DNA from: Planotetraspora phitsanulokensis | GTDB taxonomy: Bacteria; Actinomycetota; Actinomycetes; Streptosporangiales; Streptosporangiaceae | Assembly (NCBI RefSeq): GCF_016863295.1 | Contig: NZ_BOOP01000003.1 | Location: 62,001-126,000 of the forward strand | Reading direction: 5' to 3' | DNA length: 64,000 nucleotides | Shown here: one piece after another, positions 34,934 to 44,206 of the stretch | How the letters are laid out: the number at the start of each line of letters is the position of its first letter | Numbering within the stretch: position 1 is the stretch's first letter | The notes under the pieces: generated by a model | Seen by the model: the letters and a program-made list of their open reading frames with translations, nothing else | What the model was told of the DNA's origin: nothing | Database searches by the model: none | Translations under genes and position numbers: made by a program

Positions 34934-34984
34934 CTCGGCCACGGTACCCAGGTCCAGGGCGGTGACCACACCGCCCACGGACCC
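34934..34984 (-). pseudogene. 51-base fragment duplicated from the DUF3616 gene
   Basis: These 51 bases match 38251-38301 inside the DUF3616 gene at 45 positions, same strand and same frame (GSVGGVVTALDLGTVAE versus GSAGGVVTALDLETVAE). Homology ends abruptly on both sides. It marks a past local duplication or gene-conversion event joining the MerR remnant to a DUF3616 piece. Confidence 0.7.
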
Positions 34985-35000
34985 AGCTTGCGGCAGCCCC

Positions 35001-36866
35001 TCAGCGCACGAGCCGTGCTGCGGGAATCCCTCCCTGGGGGACGTCCCGGAGCAGCCAGACCGGGTTGGAAAGAGCGAGTACGGCCCCCGTACGATCCCGC
35101 ACCTCAACCCGCACGAACCGGGGCGCGGTGGTGTTGACGGGCACGTCGACGAATCCCTGAGCGGCCCACGCGGCCGACGGCATCTCGGTGAACGTGGTGC
35201 CGGGTTCGGGCTTCGACGGCCCGGCGAGGTCGACCGTTCCCTGCACGATGCGCACCACGCTGTCGGCCGGAAGGCCGGTGAGGATGGCGCGGACGGTGCG
35301 GGTCGCGGCGGTGGAGACGGTGACGGACCCCATGGGGGCGGCCCCGTCGACCTGCAGGTCGATGACGCCGGAGAAACGCGCGGGGTCGCCGAAGTAGACC
35401 CGGCCCGCCGAGAGGCTGGTGAGCAGGTCGGCCAGCTCACGGCTGGGCGCGTGCGCCCAGGTGACGAAGTTGGACTTCTGGCCGAGCCAGTCCTGGCCGG
35501 AGTGGTCGTCGCTGACGCCGGTGCCGGTGAGGAAGATCGCGTTGCGGGAGCAGACGTCCCACAGCTGCGAGTGCCGGTCGAGGTCGACCCCGCCGCGGCT
35601 GGGGTAGCCGACCTCGAGGATGTCGCAGCCCATGGCCCGGTCGGCGAGAACGGTCTTGGCGACCGAGGCGCGCATCGCGTCCTGCTGGGCGGGCGGGAGG
35701 TTGGCCGGGGTGGAGGTGCCGAAGGGGTGGTTGTAGGAGGCGAGGCCGCCCATCGACTGGATCATCGAGACGACGGCGAGCCCGGCGGCGGGGTCGGGGT
35801 CGGCGGTCGGCGTAGGCTTGGCGAAGGTCGGCATCGTGATCTTGGGGCCGAACCAGTTGACGTGCGTGGGCTTGACGAGGGAGACCTCAAGGCCCTGGTA
35901 CTGGCGCACCGCGGGGAACTTCGCGGAGTAGCCGGCCATGAGAGCCGCCTGTACCTGCAGGACGGCGTCGTCCGAACGTGCCGGGCGGGAGATGCGCAGC
36001 AGGTCGAACCATCCGTCGGCGAGCCGTTCCTTCTCGCTGACCGCGCCCAGGGTCAGGTCCAGCATCGCGGCGTCGCGGCTTTCCAGGTCCGGCCAGAACC
36101 GCGCGATGTCCTCGGCCGGAGACATCCGCAGTGTGGTCCACTCCCCCTGCCTGGCCGGCAGGTGCACCACGGCGTTCAACCCCGTGCACGCGCGGGACTT
36201 GCCCTGGGTGCCGTTCACGATGTAGGTCAGCGTGTACTGGCCCGCGGGCCGGCCCGCCGTCGCCGGCCTCCAGCTGGTGGTGACCTCCACGGCGAGGTAG
36301 GCGTGGGGCGACACCTCGGCGGGGAAGACGTCGACCTCGATGGTCTGGTCGTACAGCGACCGCTGCAGCACCGTGTTGGTGGCGTCCCCCGAGATGCGCA
36401 CGGCTGCCGCGTCACGACCGGCGGAGGTGGCAGTGAGCCGGACCGAACCGGGCGTGGACGCATCGGCAGGAGAGGCCATCGTCTTGTCCCAGAGGACCTG
36501 CGACGACGCGAGGGTTCCTTCGCGCTTCTCGGCCCACGAGCACGCCACACCGTTCACCTGCTCCGATGGGCCGTTCATGTGGAGAACGCCGGGGTAGCCG
36601 TGCTCGGCCATCCGGAAGTCGTGCTCGGTCCACCACATCACGTCGATGCCGGTGCGAGTCGCCTGCTCGAGGTGGCCCTGCATGGTGCCGGCGCCCTCGC
36701 TCCAGGAGGCGTGAATGTGCATCGCCATCGAGATCGGACGAGCGAGTGGTGCGCCCGTGGTGTCGGCGGCGAGCGCGGGCTGCGGCCCCAGGGCGAGACG
36801 CCCGGCTCCAAGGGCGGTGACCGCCGCAGTCGCCTTCAACAGATCGCGTCGTGATACCGGGCTCAT
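35001..36866 (-). CDS. Tat-exported PHP-type (CehA/McbA-like) metallohydrolase
   Basis: A 621-residue protein. ATG 36866 (GAGGATGGAGCACG upstream) gives a twin-arginine signal, SRRDLLKATAAVTALGAG, with a cleavage region around residue 34. The mature part begins like a PHP-fold phosphoesterase: MAMHIHASWSEG and DVMWWTEHDFRM provide the His/Asp metal ligands, with later ligand candidates ASYNHPFG and GTGVSDDHSG. The middle (about 110-300) is an inserted beta-rich domain. CehA/McbA-family enzymes hydrolyse carbamates or phosphoesters. Tat export suggests that a metal is loaded before secretion. Divergent from the asparaginase gene. Confidence 0.85.
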   Translation of the reverse strand: MSPVSRRDLLKATAAVTALGAGRLALGPQPALAADTTGAPLARPISMAMHIHASWSEGAGTMQGHLEQATRTGIDVMWWTEHDFRMAEHGYPGVLHMNGPSEQVNGVACSWAEKREGTLASSQVLWDKTMASPADASTPGSVRLTATSAGRDAAAVRISGDATNTVLQRSLYDQTIEVDVFPAEVSPHAYLAVEVTTSWRPATAGRPAGQYTLTYIVNGTQGKSRACTGLNAVVHLPARQGEWTTLRMSPAEDIARFWPDLESRDAAMLDLTLGAVSEKERLADGWFDLLRISRPARSDDAVLQVQAALMAGYSAKFPAVRQYQGLEVSLVKPTHVNWFGPKITMPTFAKPTPTADPDPAAGLAVVSMIQSMGGLASYNHPFGTSTPANLPPAQQDAMRASVAKTVLADRAMGCDILEVGYPSRGGVDLDRHSQLWDVCSRNAIFLTGTGVSDDHSGQDWLGQKSNFVTWAHAPSRELADLLTSLSAGRVYFGDPARFSGVIDLQVDGAAPMGSVTVSTAATRTVRAILTGLPADSVVRIVQGTVDLAGPSKPEPGTTFTEMPSAAWAAQGFVDVPVNTTAPRFVRVEVRDRTGAVLALSNPVWLLRDVPQGGIPAARLVR

Positions 36867-37062
36867 CGTGCTCCATCCTCGTGATGCGAATACCGACAAA
36901 AATGTCGTAAATGAATGAAGCGGACACGACGATAGAGAGAAGGACGTCGCACATGAAGGGGAACACGCGCGAGGTCCGCTCGAGGGCCGACGCGCGCATG
37001 TCGGCGGCCACCGCAGGCCGTACGCTCGGCGTCAACGGCCCACGACCTTGAAAGGCGAGTAC

Positions 37063-38052
37063 GTGTCCACCCACATCGCGGTCTTCTCACTGGGCGGCAC
37101 CATCGCCATGACCCCCGGCGCGGAAGGCGGAGGCGCCGTACCCACGCTGAGCGGAGACCAACTCCTGGCGACGGTGCCCGGGCTCGCCGAACTCGACGTC
37201 AAGATCGAGGCGATCGACTTCCGCCGACTGCCAGGAGCGTCACTCAGCTTCGACGACCTCCGCGACCTGGCCGCCGCGATCCATGACAGTGACGCGGACG
37301 GCGTCGTCGTCACGCAGGGAACCGACAGCATCGAGGAGACCGCCTACCTCCTCGACCTGCTCCACACCGGGCAGGTTCCGGTCGTCGTGACCGGTGCGAT
37401 GCGCAACGCCGCCCTGGCCGGGCCCGACGGGCCGGCCAACGTTCTCGCCGCGATCCAGGTAGCAGCCGACCCCGCGGCTCGCGAACTCGGTTGCCTGGTC
37501 GTGTTCGCCGACGAGATCCACGCCGCGTCCCGTGTGCGTAAGACGCACAGCACCAGCGTGACCACATTCGCTTCGCCCAACGGCGGAGCCGTCGGCCATG
37601 TGGTGGAGGGCAGGCCGCGGTTCCTGTCCGGTCCGCGTGAACGAGTCACCGTGCGCCTGCCCGCGCAGGTGCGTTTCGCCAGGGTCGCCCTGGTCACCGC
37701 CACTCTCGGCGACGACGGCGAGATCCTGCGTCCGCTCGTGAACGGATGCGAAGGCCTGGTGGTCGCCGCGATGGGAGTCGGCCACGTCCCCGCCGCCTAC
37801 CTGGACGCACTGACCTTCCTCGCCGAACGCATGCCCGTCGTCCTGACCTCCCGCACCAGGGCTGGATCGGTGCTCACCCACACCTACGGCTACTCCGGCT
37901 CCGAAAGCGACCTGCTCGACCGCGGACTGATCAACGCGGGCTTCCTCCACCCCTACAAGGCCCGCATCCTCCTCACCGCTCTGCTGACGGCCGGTGCCTC
38001 CAGGTCTGAAATCGAGGAGGCCTTCACCAGAGCGGGAGACGCCCGCGCGTAG
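37063..38052 (+). CDS. L-asparaginase
   Basis: A 329-residue type I/II-like asparaginase without signal peptide. I choose GTG 37063, behind AAAGGCGAGTAC; TTG 37048 in frame is less likely. Catalytic Thr13 lies in SLGGTIAM, and the second triad has Thr87-Asp88 in TQGTDSIEET with Lys near RKTHST (about 160). It hydrolyses L-asparagine to aspartate and ammonia. The family end is complete. The absence of a signal peptide implies a cytoplasmic enzyme. Divergent from the Tat-exported protein with a 196-base spacer. Confidence 0.92.
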   Translation: MSTHIAVFSLGGTIAMTPGAEGGGAVPTLSGDQLLATVPGLAELDVKIEAIDFRRLPGASLSFDDLRDLAAAIHDSDADGVVVTQGTDSIEETAYLLDLLHTGQVPVVVTGAMRNAALAGPDGPANVLAAIQVAADPAARELGCLVVFADEIHAASRVRKTHSTSVTTFASPNGGAVGHVVEGRPRFLSGPRERVTVRLPAQVRFARVALVTATLGDDGEILRPLVNGCEGLVVAAMGVGHVPAAYLDALTFLAERMPVVLTSRTRAGSVLTHTYGYSGSESDLLDRGLINAGFLHPYKARILLTALLTAGASRSEIEEAFTRAGDARA

Positions 38053-38100
38053 CCATTCACCTGACCGTCGGCCGAGATCAGGGTGCTGGAGATCGCGCCG

Positions 38101-39126
38101 TCAGGCGAGCCGATCGAGGCGGATGAGATCGGCGTAGACGCCCGCCGCGGTCCGCCTGTCCGGGGAGGGGCTGTCGTAGACCACGATCAGCCGGCCGTCG
38201 TCCAGTACGGCCAGGCCCTCCGGATGGTCCTCGCCCCGGCCGCAAGGAAGCTCGGCCACGGTTTCCAGGTCCAAGGCGGTGACCACGCCGCCCGCGGAAC
38301 CGTTCCGCCAGCGCACGACCCGTACCGGGCCGTCGAGGTCCATGCTCGGGCCGGTGAGGATCAGCAGGTCGTCGCCGTACGGGCACAGATCGCGGATGCC
38401 CAGGCCGTCCAGGTCCAGGAAATGAGTCCGGTATGGCTCGGCCAGCCGGAGCCGGGACGGGTCACGCGGATGGGTCACGGGCCGGATCTCCAGCAGCACG
38501 GCCCAGCCGCGCAGGACCGGTCCCCTGAGCCCCACGTAGAGCCTGTCGCCGTGCTCGTCAGGTTGGGCGGCGATGCCCTCGATGTCCAGGCCGTTGTCCT
38601 TACCCGGCAGTTTCAGGAACGGCGCCAGATGGGGATCGCCGGAGAGCATGTCGGCGAGGTTGTCCTGGCCGGAGAGGATGGCGGCCCGGCGCCGGCCGTC
38701 CTCACGCACCGGTTCGCCGTCCCGGAGCGGAAGCCGTAAGAGCACGAACCGGTTCTCCTCACGGACCACCGTGGCCAGTCTCCTGCGAGCCTTGTCGGCG
38801 GAGTGGCCGGGCTTCAGCCGCTTGCGCTTGAGGCTGTGTGAGCCGACCGCCCACAACCAGCCGTCGGTCCTGGCCAACCCCTCGATGTCGGCCTCCGCCT
38901 CGCGTCCGGCCGGGAGGTCGACGAAGTCGGCCAGATCGAAGGTGCGCTGATCGTCGTAGACGCCGTCACGCGACGTCAGCCGCTCGATCGTCGCCGTCTC
39001 GTCGCCCGCGATCCACAGGTACGGCCCGTCCTGGCGGATCGCGGAGAGGTTCTCATGAGTGCCGGCGCTCTGGGCGCCTTCGTGGAAGCGGAGCTCCACC
39101 CGGTCTTCAACATGCACCCCTCCCAT
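38101..39126 (-). CDS. DUF3616-domain (beta-propeller-like) protein
   Basis: About 341 residues. Start placed at ATG 39126, five bases behind GGAGG; ATG 39129 and 39171 are possible. The sequence is a DUF3616 protein: repeated strands such as NLSAIRQDGPYLWIAGDETATIERL, ADIEGLARTDGWLWAVGSHSLKRKR, NGLDIEGIAAQPDEHGDRLYVGLRG and HPEGLAVLDDGRLIVVYDSP, each with the DIEG/HPEGL pattern, which suggests a beta-propeller. Molecular function is not known. No signal peptide. A 51-base piece of it is repeated at 34934-34984. It is convergent with the asparaginase gene. Confidence 0.85.
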   Translation of the reverse strand: MGGVHVEDRVELRFHEGAQSAGTHENLSAIRQDGPYLWIAGDETATIERLTSRDGVYDDQRTFDLADFVDLPAGREAEADIEGLARTDGWLWAVGSHSLKRKRLKPGHSADKARRRLATVVREENRFVLLRLPLRDGEPVREDGRRRAAILSGQDNLADMLSGDPHLAPFLKLPGKDNGLDIEGIAAQPDEHGDRLYVGLRGPVLRGWAVLLEIRPVTHPRDPSRLRLAEPYRTHFLDLDGLGIRDLCPYGDDLLILTGPSMDLDGPVRVVRWRNGSAGGVVTALDLETVAELPCGRGEDHPEGLAVLDDGRLIVVYDSPSPDRRTAAGVYADLIRLDRLA

Positions 39127-39232
39127 CATGACCTCCGCTCCCCGGAAGTGAACGGCTCGGCGAAGGCGCATCTCCCGTCCTCGTGGGAATCCGACCTTGC
39201 CCGAATGATGTTCGGTCGACGAAGCTGCCCTC

Positions 39233-40150
39233 ATGAGGGCCATCGTGTGCACCGAGTACGGCAAGCCGGTCGAGCTGGTCGAACTGCCCGATCCGGTCCC
39301 TGGACCCGGCCAGGTGGTGGTCGAGGTCGAGGCGGCCGGCGTCAACTACGTCGACGGTCTGATGGCTCGCGGCGGCTACCAGATCAGGCCGCCCCTGCCG
39401 TTCACCCCCGGCTTCGAGGTGGCGGGACGGCTTCCCGACGGCACGAGGGTTTTGGCGATCACCGGGCTCGGCGGCTTCGCCACCCACGTACTCGTGCCCG
39501 CGGCGCAGGCCGTACCCCTGCCCGACGGGCTCGACCCGGTGCGGGCGGCCGCGTTCGCCCAGAGCTACTGCACGGCCATGTACGCGCTGGAGCGGCGCGC
39601 CGGGCTGCGGCGCGGCGAGCGGGTGCTGGTGCTGGGCGCCGGAGGCGGCGTGGGGCTGGCCGCGATCCAGGTGGCACGAGCACTGGGCGCCGAAGTCCTG
39701 GCGGCCGCCTCGACGGCGGACAAGCGGGAACGCGCCGCGCAGGCGGGGGCGGACGAGGTGATCGGCTACGAGGGGCTGAAGGACGCGGCCAGGCGCTGGG
39801 GAGTGGACGTGGCGGTCGACCCGGTGGGCGGGTCGCTGTCGGAGCAGGCGCTGCGCGGCCTCCGCGAAGGCGGGCGCCTCATGGTCATCGGCTTCGCCGC
39901 CGGCGACATCCCGAGACTGCCCGCCAATCATGTGCTGCTGCGCAACCGCGCGGTGGTCGGCGTCGACTGGGGCGCATGGTCGATGAGCAACGCCGCCGAG
40001 AACCGGGCGATGCTGGAAGAGCTGTTCTCCATGCCCGGGATCGACCCGATCCCACCGCGGACCAGGCCGTTGGCGGAGGCGGGACAGGCCATGGACGACC
40101 TGCTCAACCGCCGTGTCACCGGAAAGATCGTGCTCATCCCCGGGAAGTGA
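39233..40150 (+). CDS. NADPH:quinone oxidoreductase (zeta-crystallin-like MDR)
   Basis: A 305-residue medium-chain dehydrogenase/reductase. Start of the GroES-like domain: MRAIVCTEYGKPVELVELPDPVPGPGQVVVEVEAAGVNYVDGL; NADPH-binding LGAGGGVGLAAIQVARALGAEV (about 138-160). The zinc ligands of alcohol dehydrogenases are missing, as in zeta-crystallin-type quinone reductases, which use NADPH to reduce quinones or enones. The length is a little below the usual 320-330. It is followed after 101 bases by an AraC regulator that may control it. Confidence 0.9.
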   Translation: MRAIVCTEYGKPVELVELPDPVPGPGQVVVEVEAAGVNYVDGLMARGGYQIRPPLPFTPGFEVAGRLPDGTRVLAITGLGGFATHVLVPAAQAVPLPDGLDPVRAAAFAQSYCTAMYALERRAGLRRGERVLVLGAGGGVGLAAIQVARALGAEVLAAASTADKRERAAQAGADEVIGYEGLKDAARRWGVDVAVDPVGGSLSEQALRGLREGGRLMVIGFAAGDIPRLPANHVLLRNRAVVGVDWGAWSMSNAAENRAMLEELFSMPGIDPIPPRTRPLAEAGQAMDDLLNRRVTGKIVLIPGK

Positions 40151-40251
40151 GGTACATCGCCCGGCGACCCGGTCCCCCGGCCGCTCCGCTCACCGGCTAC
40201 ACCCGACAACCGCCCAGGTGAGAGGCATCCGCGCCTGGCTACCCTGGAGCG

Positions 40252-41184
40252 GTGTACGTCCACACTCTGCGGTCCGCGGAGGAGTTGCAACAGGCGGCCG
40301 GCCAGAGCTACCTGCCGGTGATCGCCGAGCCGAGGCCCGGCTTCCGGGGCCGGCTGGCCTTGCAGACTCTGAGTGACGCGGTCTCGCTCTCGGAGGCTCG
40401 GACGACGGCTGTCCGGACGTTCCAGACCGTGCGCATGGCCGCGACCTCGGGACGGGACGATCTGCTGCTCTTCTGCGTCCACCTCGCCGGCTCGGGCCGG
40501 TTGCACCAGCACGAGCGGGTCGCCGAGCTCGGCCCTGGAGTCGGCGTCCTGTACGAGGGACGCAGCGCGTGGGACCTGGACGTCGCGTCGGACCTCCACA
40601 GCCTGCTTCTGCAGTTCCCCCGTCACCTGCTGCCGATGCGCCCGGCCGAGATCACCGAAGGGTGCGCTCGGCGCGTGGATCCGCGCTCGCCGGGCATGCG
40701 CCTGCTCACCGGGTACATCCGCCAGCTCGCCGGCGACCTCGACGGCGAGCAGCGCAACGACGCCGGCCTCGCGGCGATCGAACTGCTCGTGATGGCCCTG
40801 CGCGGCGCGATCCCCGCGGTCCCCGGCGAGCAGAGCGCGGGTGAGGTGCTGCTCGGGCTGATGCGCAGCCATGTCCGCGACCACCTCGCCGACCCCCGTC
40901 TCACCGTGGCGGAACTGGCACGTCGCCATCACGTCTCGGTCCGGCACGCTCACGCGCTGTTCGGCCGGATCGGGGTCACGCCGGGCGCCTACATCCGGGA
41001 GCAGCGGCTGCTGAGAGCACGGACGATGTTGTCGGATCCGAAGCACGACCTGCGCCCGGTGTCGGACATCGGCGCCGCCGTGGGACTGGGCGAGTTGAGG
41101 ACGTTCGAGCGGGCGTTCCAGCGGCAGTTCGGGATGACGCCCGCGCGGTGGCGACAGGAGCACCGGACCCTCGACACTCCATAA
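40252..41184 (+). CDS. AraC-family transcriptional regulator
   Basis: A 310-residue regulator from GTG 40252. The N-terminal half is an AraC-binding-domain-like (AraC/feaR group) beta barrel; the C-terminal 100 residues form the double helix-turn-helix: DPRLTVAELARRHHVSVRHAHALFG and the second helix pair ending GLGELRTFERAFQRQFGMTPARWRQE. It is in the same direction as the quinone reductase and precedes the HSL esterase by 245 bases, so either gene could be its target. No operator was recognised. Confidence 0.9.
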   Translation: MYVHTLRSAEELQQAAGQSYLPVIAEPRPGFRGRLALQTLSDAVSLSEARTTAVRTFQTVRMAATSGRDDLLLFCVHLAGSGRLHQHERVAELGPGVGVLYEGRSAWDLDVASDLHSLLLQFPRHLLPMRPAEITEGCARRVDPRSPGMRLLTGYIRQLAGDLDGEQRNDAGLAAIELLVMALRGAIPAVPGEQSAGEVLLGLMRSHVRDHLADPRLTVAELARRHHVSVRHAHALFGRIGVTPGAYIREQRLLRARTMLSDPKHDLRPVSDIGAAVGLGELRTFERAFQRQFGMTPARWRQEHRTLDTP

Positions 41185-41429
41185 GGCCTCGATACAGGAG
41201 CTCCTCGTGCTTATCCGTGCAGAAATGGACGCCTGGAGAGCACGAATCGTCGTACCGCGACCGGGTGCCTCGCTGGTCGGATGGTCGGCGTCCCCGGCGC
41301 ACGCCGGACGCTGCCGGTCACGGCGCCGGCGGCACTCCTCGGTCGCCATCGCGACGGGGCGGGCGTGACGGCGGAGCTCATCAGGCGCCGGGGATGACGA
41401 TCATCACCTGCGTAATGCTGGAGACTCCG

Positions 41430-42389
41430 ATGACAGACATGCTCGACCCCGAACTCGCGGCCGTCGCGGCCGGCTTTCCCCGCCTGGATCTGGCCGATCT
41501 GGCGGCCGCCCGCGAGATGGAACGGCGGTTCGCCGCACACGTACCGGTGTACGACTCCTCGACCCCGTTGACCGTGCAGAATTTGCTGGTCCCCGGTCCG
41601 GAGCAGGCCCCGGACGTCGCCGTGCGGATGTACGCGCCCGCCGACTGCGTCGAGCCGCTCCCCGCCCTCCTGTACCTGCACGGCGGGGCCTACGTCACGG
41701 GCGGCCTGGACCTGACCGACCCCGCTGCGCGGCTGGTCGCCGACCGAGCGGGCGTCGTCGTGGTGACCGTGAACTACCGGCTGGCTCCCGAACACCCCTA
41801 CCCCGCCGGCCTGGAGGACTGCTACGCGGTGCTGAAGTGGCTGAGCACCGAAGGCCCGGACCTCGGCGTGGACCCCGGCAGGATCGGCGTACTCGGGGAG
41901 AGCTCGGGGGGCGGCCTGGCCGCCGCGCTGGCCCTGCTCGCTCGTGACCGCGGCGGACCGCGCCTGATCGCCCAGTTCCTCGACGCCCCCACGATCGACG
42001 ACCGCATGGACACTCCGTCGATGCATGACCTTCCCGACACGCCCACCTGGCAGGCGGCGAACACCGCGCACAGCTGGCGCCACTACCTCCGCGGAACCGC
42101 CGAGCCGGGGAGCCCGGACGTGCCCGTCCACGCTGCCCCGGCCCGAGCCCGGGTGCAGGACCTCGTCGGCCTCCCCCCGGCGTGGGCCGCCGCCTACCAG
42201 ATCGACCCCACCCGGGACGAGGGCATCGATTACGCCCGTCTCCTCATGCAGGCCGGCGTCCCCACGGAACTGCACCACTACAGCCAGGCGTTCCACGTCG
42301 CGCACATCGTCCCCGGCACGGCCATCGGAACCCGGATGATCGCCGACAAAATAGAGGCTCTCCGCCGCCTGCTCCGTACGACGCCGTAG
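41430..42389 (+). CDS. HSL-family alpha/beta-hydrolase (acetyl esterase-like)
   Basis: A 319-residue esterase. ATG 41430 has GGAGACTCC directly in front; in-frame ATGs at 41394 and 41415 are less well placed. Hormone-sensitive-lipase hallmarks: oxyanion motif YLHGGAYVTGG (HGGAY variant of HGGG), the tyrosine motif VTVNYRLAPEHPYPAG, nucleophile Ser in GESSGGG (about 153), Asp in DPTRDEG, and His in SQAFHVAH. It hydrolyses short-chain acyl esters. A hairpin at 42407 follows. Confidence 0.92.
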   Translation: MTDMLDPELAAVAAGFPRLDLADLAAAREMERRFAAHVPVYDSSTPLTVQNLLVPGPEQAPDVAVRMYAPADCVEPLPALLYLHGGAYVTGGLDLTDPAARLVADRAGVVVVTVNYRLAPEHPYPAGLEDCYAVLKWLSTEGPDLGVDPGRIGVLGESSGGGLAAALALLARDRGGPRLIAQFLDAPTIDDRMDTPSMHDLPDTPTWQAANTAHSWRHYLRGTAEPGSPDVPVHAAPARARVQDLVGLPPAWAAAYQIDPTRDEGIDYARLLMQAGVPTELHHYSQAFHVAHIVPGTAIGTRMIADKIEALRRLLRTTP

Positions 42390-42406
42390 TCGTTCCCGCA
42401 CGCGAG

Positions 42407-42441
42407 ACGACGGCCCTGCGACGTCCGCCCCAGGCCGTCGT
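42407..42441 (+). terminator. Hairpin after the HSL esterase gene
   Basis: ACGACGGCC and its complement GGCCGTCGT form a perfect 9-base stem, but with a 17-base loop; 18 bases after the stop. Confidence 0.4.
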
Positions 42442-42560
42442 CGCAGGGGCGGTCCTGAGCGTTCACCTGCCCCAGGTCACGCAGAACAGAATCCGCCGTC
42501 AGGCGACTCCCTCCGGATCACGGTGAGGTCGCCTCTGCGCCTCGCGTTCGACGTGAACCA

Positions 42561-42989
42561 TCAGGATCGATCAAGAACACGACCGAAGGCGCTGACGTCG
42601 GCGCACACCAGTGAATATCCGTAGGGAATCTCCCTGTTCCCCTCATGCATGCGTCTGGGGAACGCGCGCAGATTGGAACTGTGGAAGAAGTCACCGCGGA
42701 CGTTCACCCCGGAAATGGTTCGAAGTTCATCCACCTCCGACCACGGCGGAACAATCACCGCGATGGTCTGGACCCGCAGTCTCTTGCGGTTGAGGTAGAC
42801 GATCCGGCGCCGACCAGGATGAACCAGCTCAAGCTCGCTCCTGGTGGCATGAGACGGCAGGAAGCCACGCTCACTCGCCAGTGCCACCAAGCGTTCTTCC
42901 AGGTCATTCGCCCACCCGCCGGCACCAGAATCAGCACGGGGTTCGGGGAAGAAACGAAAGGACCCGGAGGACGGGCTCGCCACGGTCAC
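42561..42989 (-). CDS. Hypothetical protein, 142 residues
   Basis: A 142-residue ORF, ATG 42989, no clear ribosome site. It has a plausible globular composition (ANDLEERLVALASERGFLPS, RRRIVYLNRKRLRVQTIAVIVPP, GDFFHSSNLRAFPRRMHEGN) and no signal or membrane segment. I recognise no family. GC content is below that of its neighbours, suggesting acquired DNA. The spacer 42990-43229 shows no gene. Confidence 0.5.
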   Translation of the reverse strand: MTVASPSSGSFRFFPEPRADSGAGGWANDLEERLVALASERGFLPSHATRSELELVHPGRRRIVYLNRKRLRVQTIAVIVPPWSEVDELRTISGVNVRGDFFHSSNLRAFPRRMHEGNREIPYGYSLVCADVSAFGRVLDRS

Positions 42990-43229
42990 GATCAGCAGCC
43001 TATGCCGCGATCTTCATCCAAGCGTGCCGAACGGCTTCGGCACCCTCAGAGGTGCTCATATCGCGAAAAACAGGTGTCGGGCGTCTTCCCACGCGGACCA
43101 TCCTTGGGGCAGGGATTCAGAAGAATCGGCTGGCTTCGTCGGCCATTTCAGGTGCCTCTCGATCGCCGGTTCTCACTTCAGGGTCGTCGCTTTCCGCCGT
43201 GCGGGCCGGTCGGCTCTGTCGGGCCGCGT

Positions 43230-44039
43230 TCAGGCGGTGGTGGCGACCAGGCTGCCCAGGAGCGCCAGCGCGTTCTCGGAAGGGCTGCCGGGCTCGGGCT
43301 GCAGGATGAGGAGCTGATGCCCGGGGAGGCGCGCGACGTCGAGCACCTCGCAGAAGAGGGTGAGCTTTCCCACCTCGGGGTGACGCAGTCGCTTGACCCG
43401 GCGAGCGTCGGAGGACAGGTCGTGCCCCGCCCACATGCGCCGGAAGTCCCGGCTCTGCTCGGAGAGTTCGCCGATCAACGTTGTCAGGCCGGTGTGGTCG
43501 GTCTGGGCCTCGATGGCGTGCAGGAGGTCCGCCGCGGCACCGGCGATCTGGGGCCACTCGGTGAAGAAGTCCGTTGCCGCCGGATCCAGGAACGCCAGCT
43601 TGAACAGGTTGTCCGCGTGTTGCAACCCGTCCATGAGCGCTTCGCCGAGATCGTTGGCGGCCCGTACGTTCATCAACTCGTCGCAGCACAGGACGGGCAC
43701 GTCGTACCAGGTGTCGATCAGACGTTGCAGGCGCGCGTCGGGCCGCTCGCGCCTGTCCGGCTCCGGCGGGGCGGGCAGCAGCGGACGGGCGACCTCCCAC
43801 AGGCGCTTCGTCGCGCCGGGGTTCAGGTCCAGGACGCGCACCAGGGAGTCCAGCACCCGCTCCGACGGGCGCTGGGTCCCCTCCTCCAGCCGTACGTAGA
43901 ACTCGATGCTGACTCCGGCCAGCATGGCGACCTCCTCCCTGCCCCGGCGCGTCATCGCGTCGGCGCCGCCGGCGTGGAAGGGGTCGAGGGCCTCGCGCCG
44001 GGTCCGGAGGAAATCGCCGAGCAGATTGCCGCTGTCCAT
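43230..44039 (-). CDS. MmyB-like XRE regulator
   Basis: A 269-residue regulator of the HTH_31 plus MmyB-LBD type. ATG 44039; the HTH (about 27-85) reads RRGREEVAMLAGVSIEFYVRLEEGTQRPSERVLDSLVRVL. The ligand domain has DVPVLCCDELMNVRAANDLGEALM, FLDPAATDFFTEW, FRRMWAGHD and a final strand HQLLILQPEPGSPSENALALLGSL. In studied members this PAS-like domain binds a fatty acid. Such regulators usually govern the divergent gene; here that is the degenerate regulator at 44207. Confidence 0.88.
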   Translation of the reverse strand: MDSGNLLGDFLRTRREALDPFHAGGADAMTRRGREEVAMLAGVSIEFYVRLEEGTQRPSERVLDSLVRVLDLNPGATKRLWEVARPLLPAPPEPDRRERPDARLQRLIDTWYDVPVLCCDELMNVRAANDLGEALMDGLQHADNLFKLAFLDPAATDFFTEWPQIAGAAADLLHAIEAQTDHTGLTTLIGELSEQSRDFRRMWAGHDLSSDARRVKRLRHPEVGKLTLFCEVLDVARLPGHQLLILQPEPGSPSENALALLGSLVATTA

Positions 44040-44206
44040 GTCGTCACGATAAGTCTGTGCAGCTCCCGTAGGGTGACCGTGGAACACCCCCCCTCGCCCG
44101 CCCCGGGGTCATCGGCCATCGGTGGAGCGTCCTCGCCGCCGTTCGCCCCTGCGACTGGTAATGACACACCCAGCCAAAGCGGACCGTATCGACATACGGT
44201 TCAGGC

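Noticed and set aside
34681-35440. Minus-strand reading frames covering 34.7-35.4 kb in the wrong phase
   Set aside because: They are out of frame with both the MerR remnant and the Tat-exported protein and show only Ser/Pro/Arg runs.
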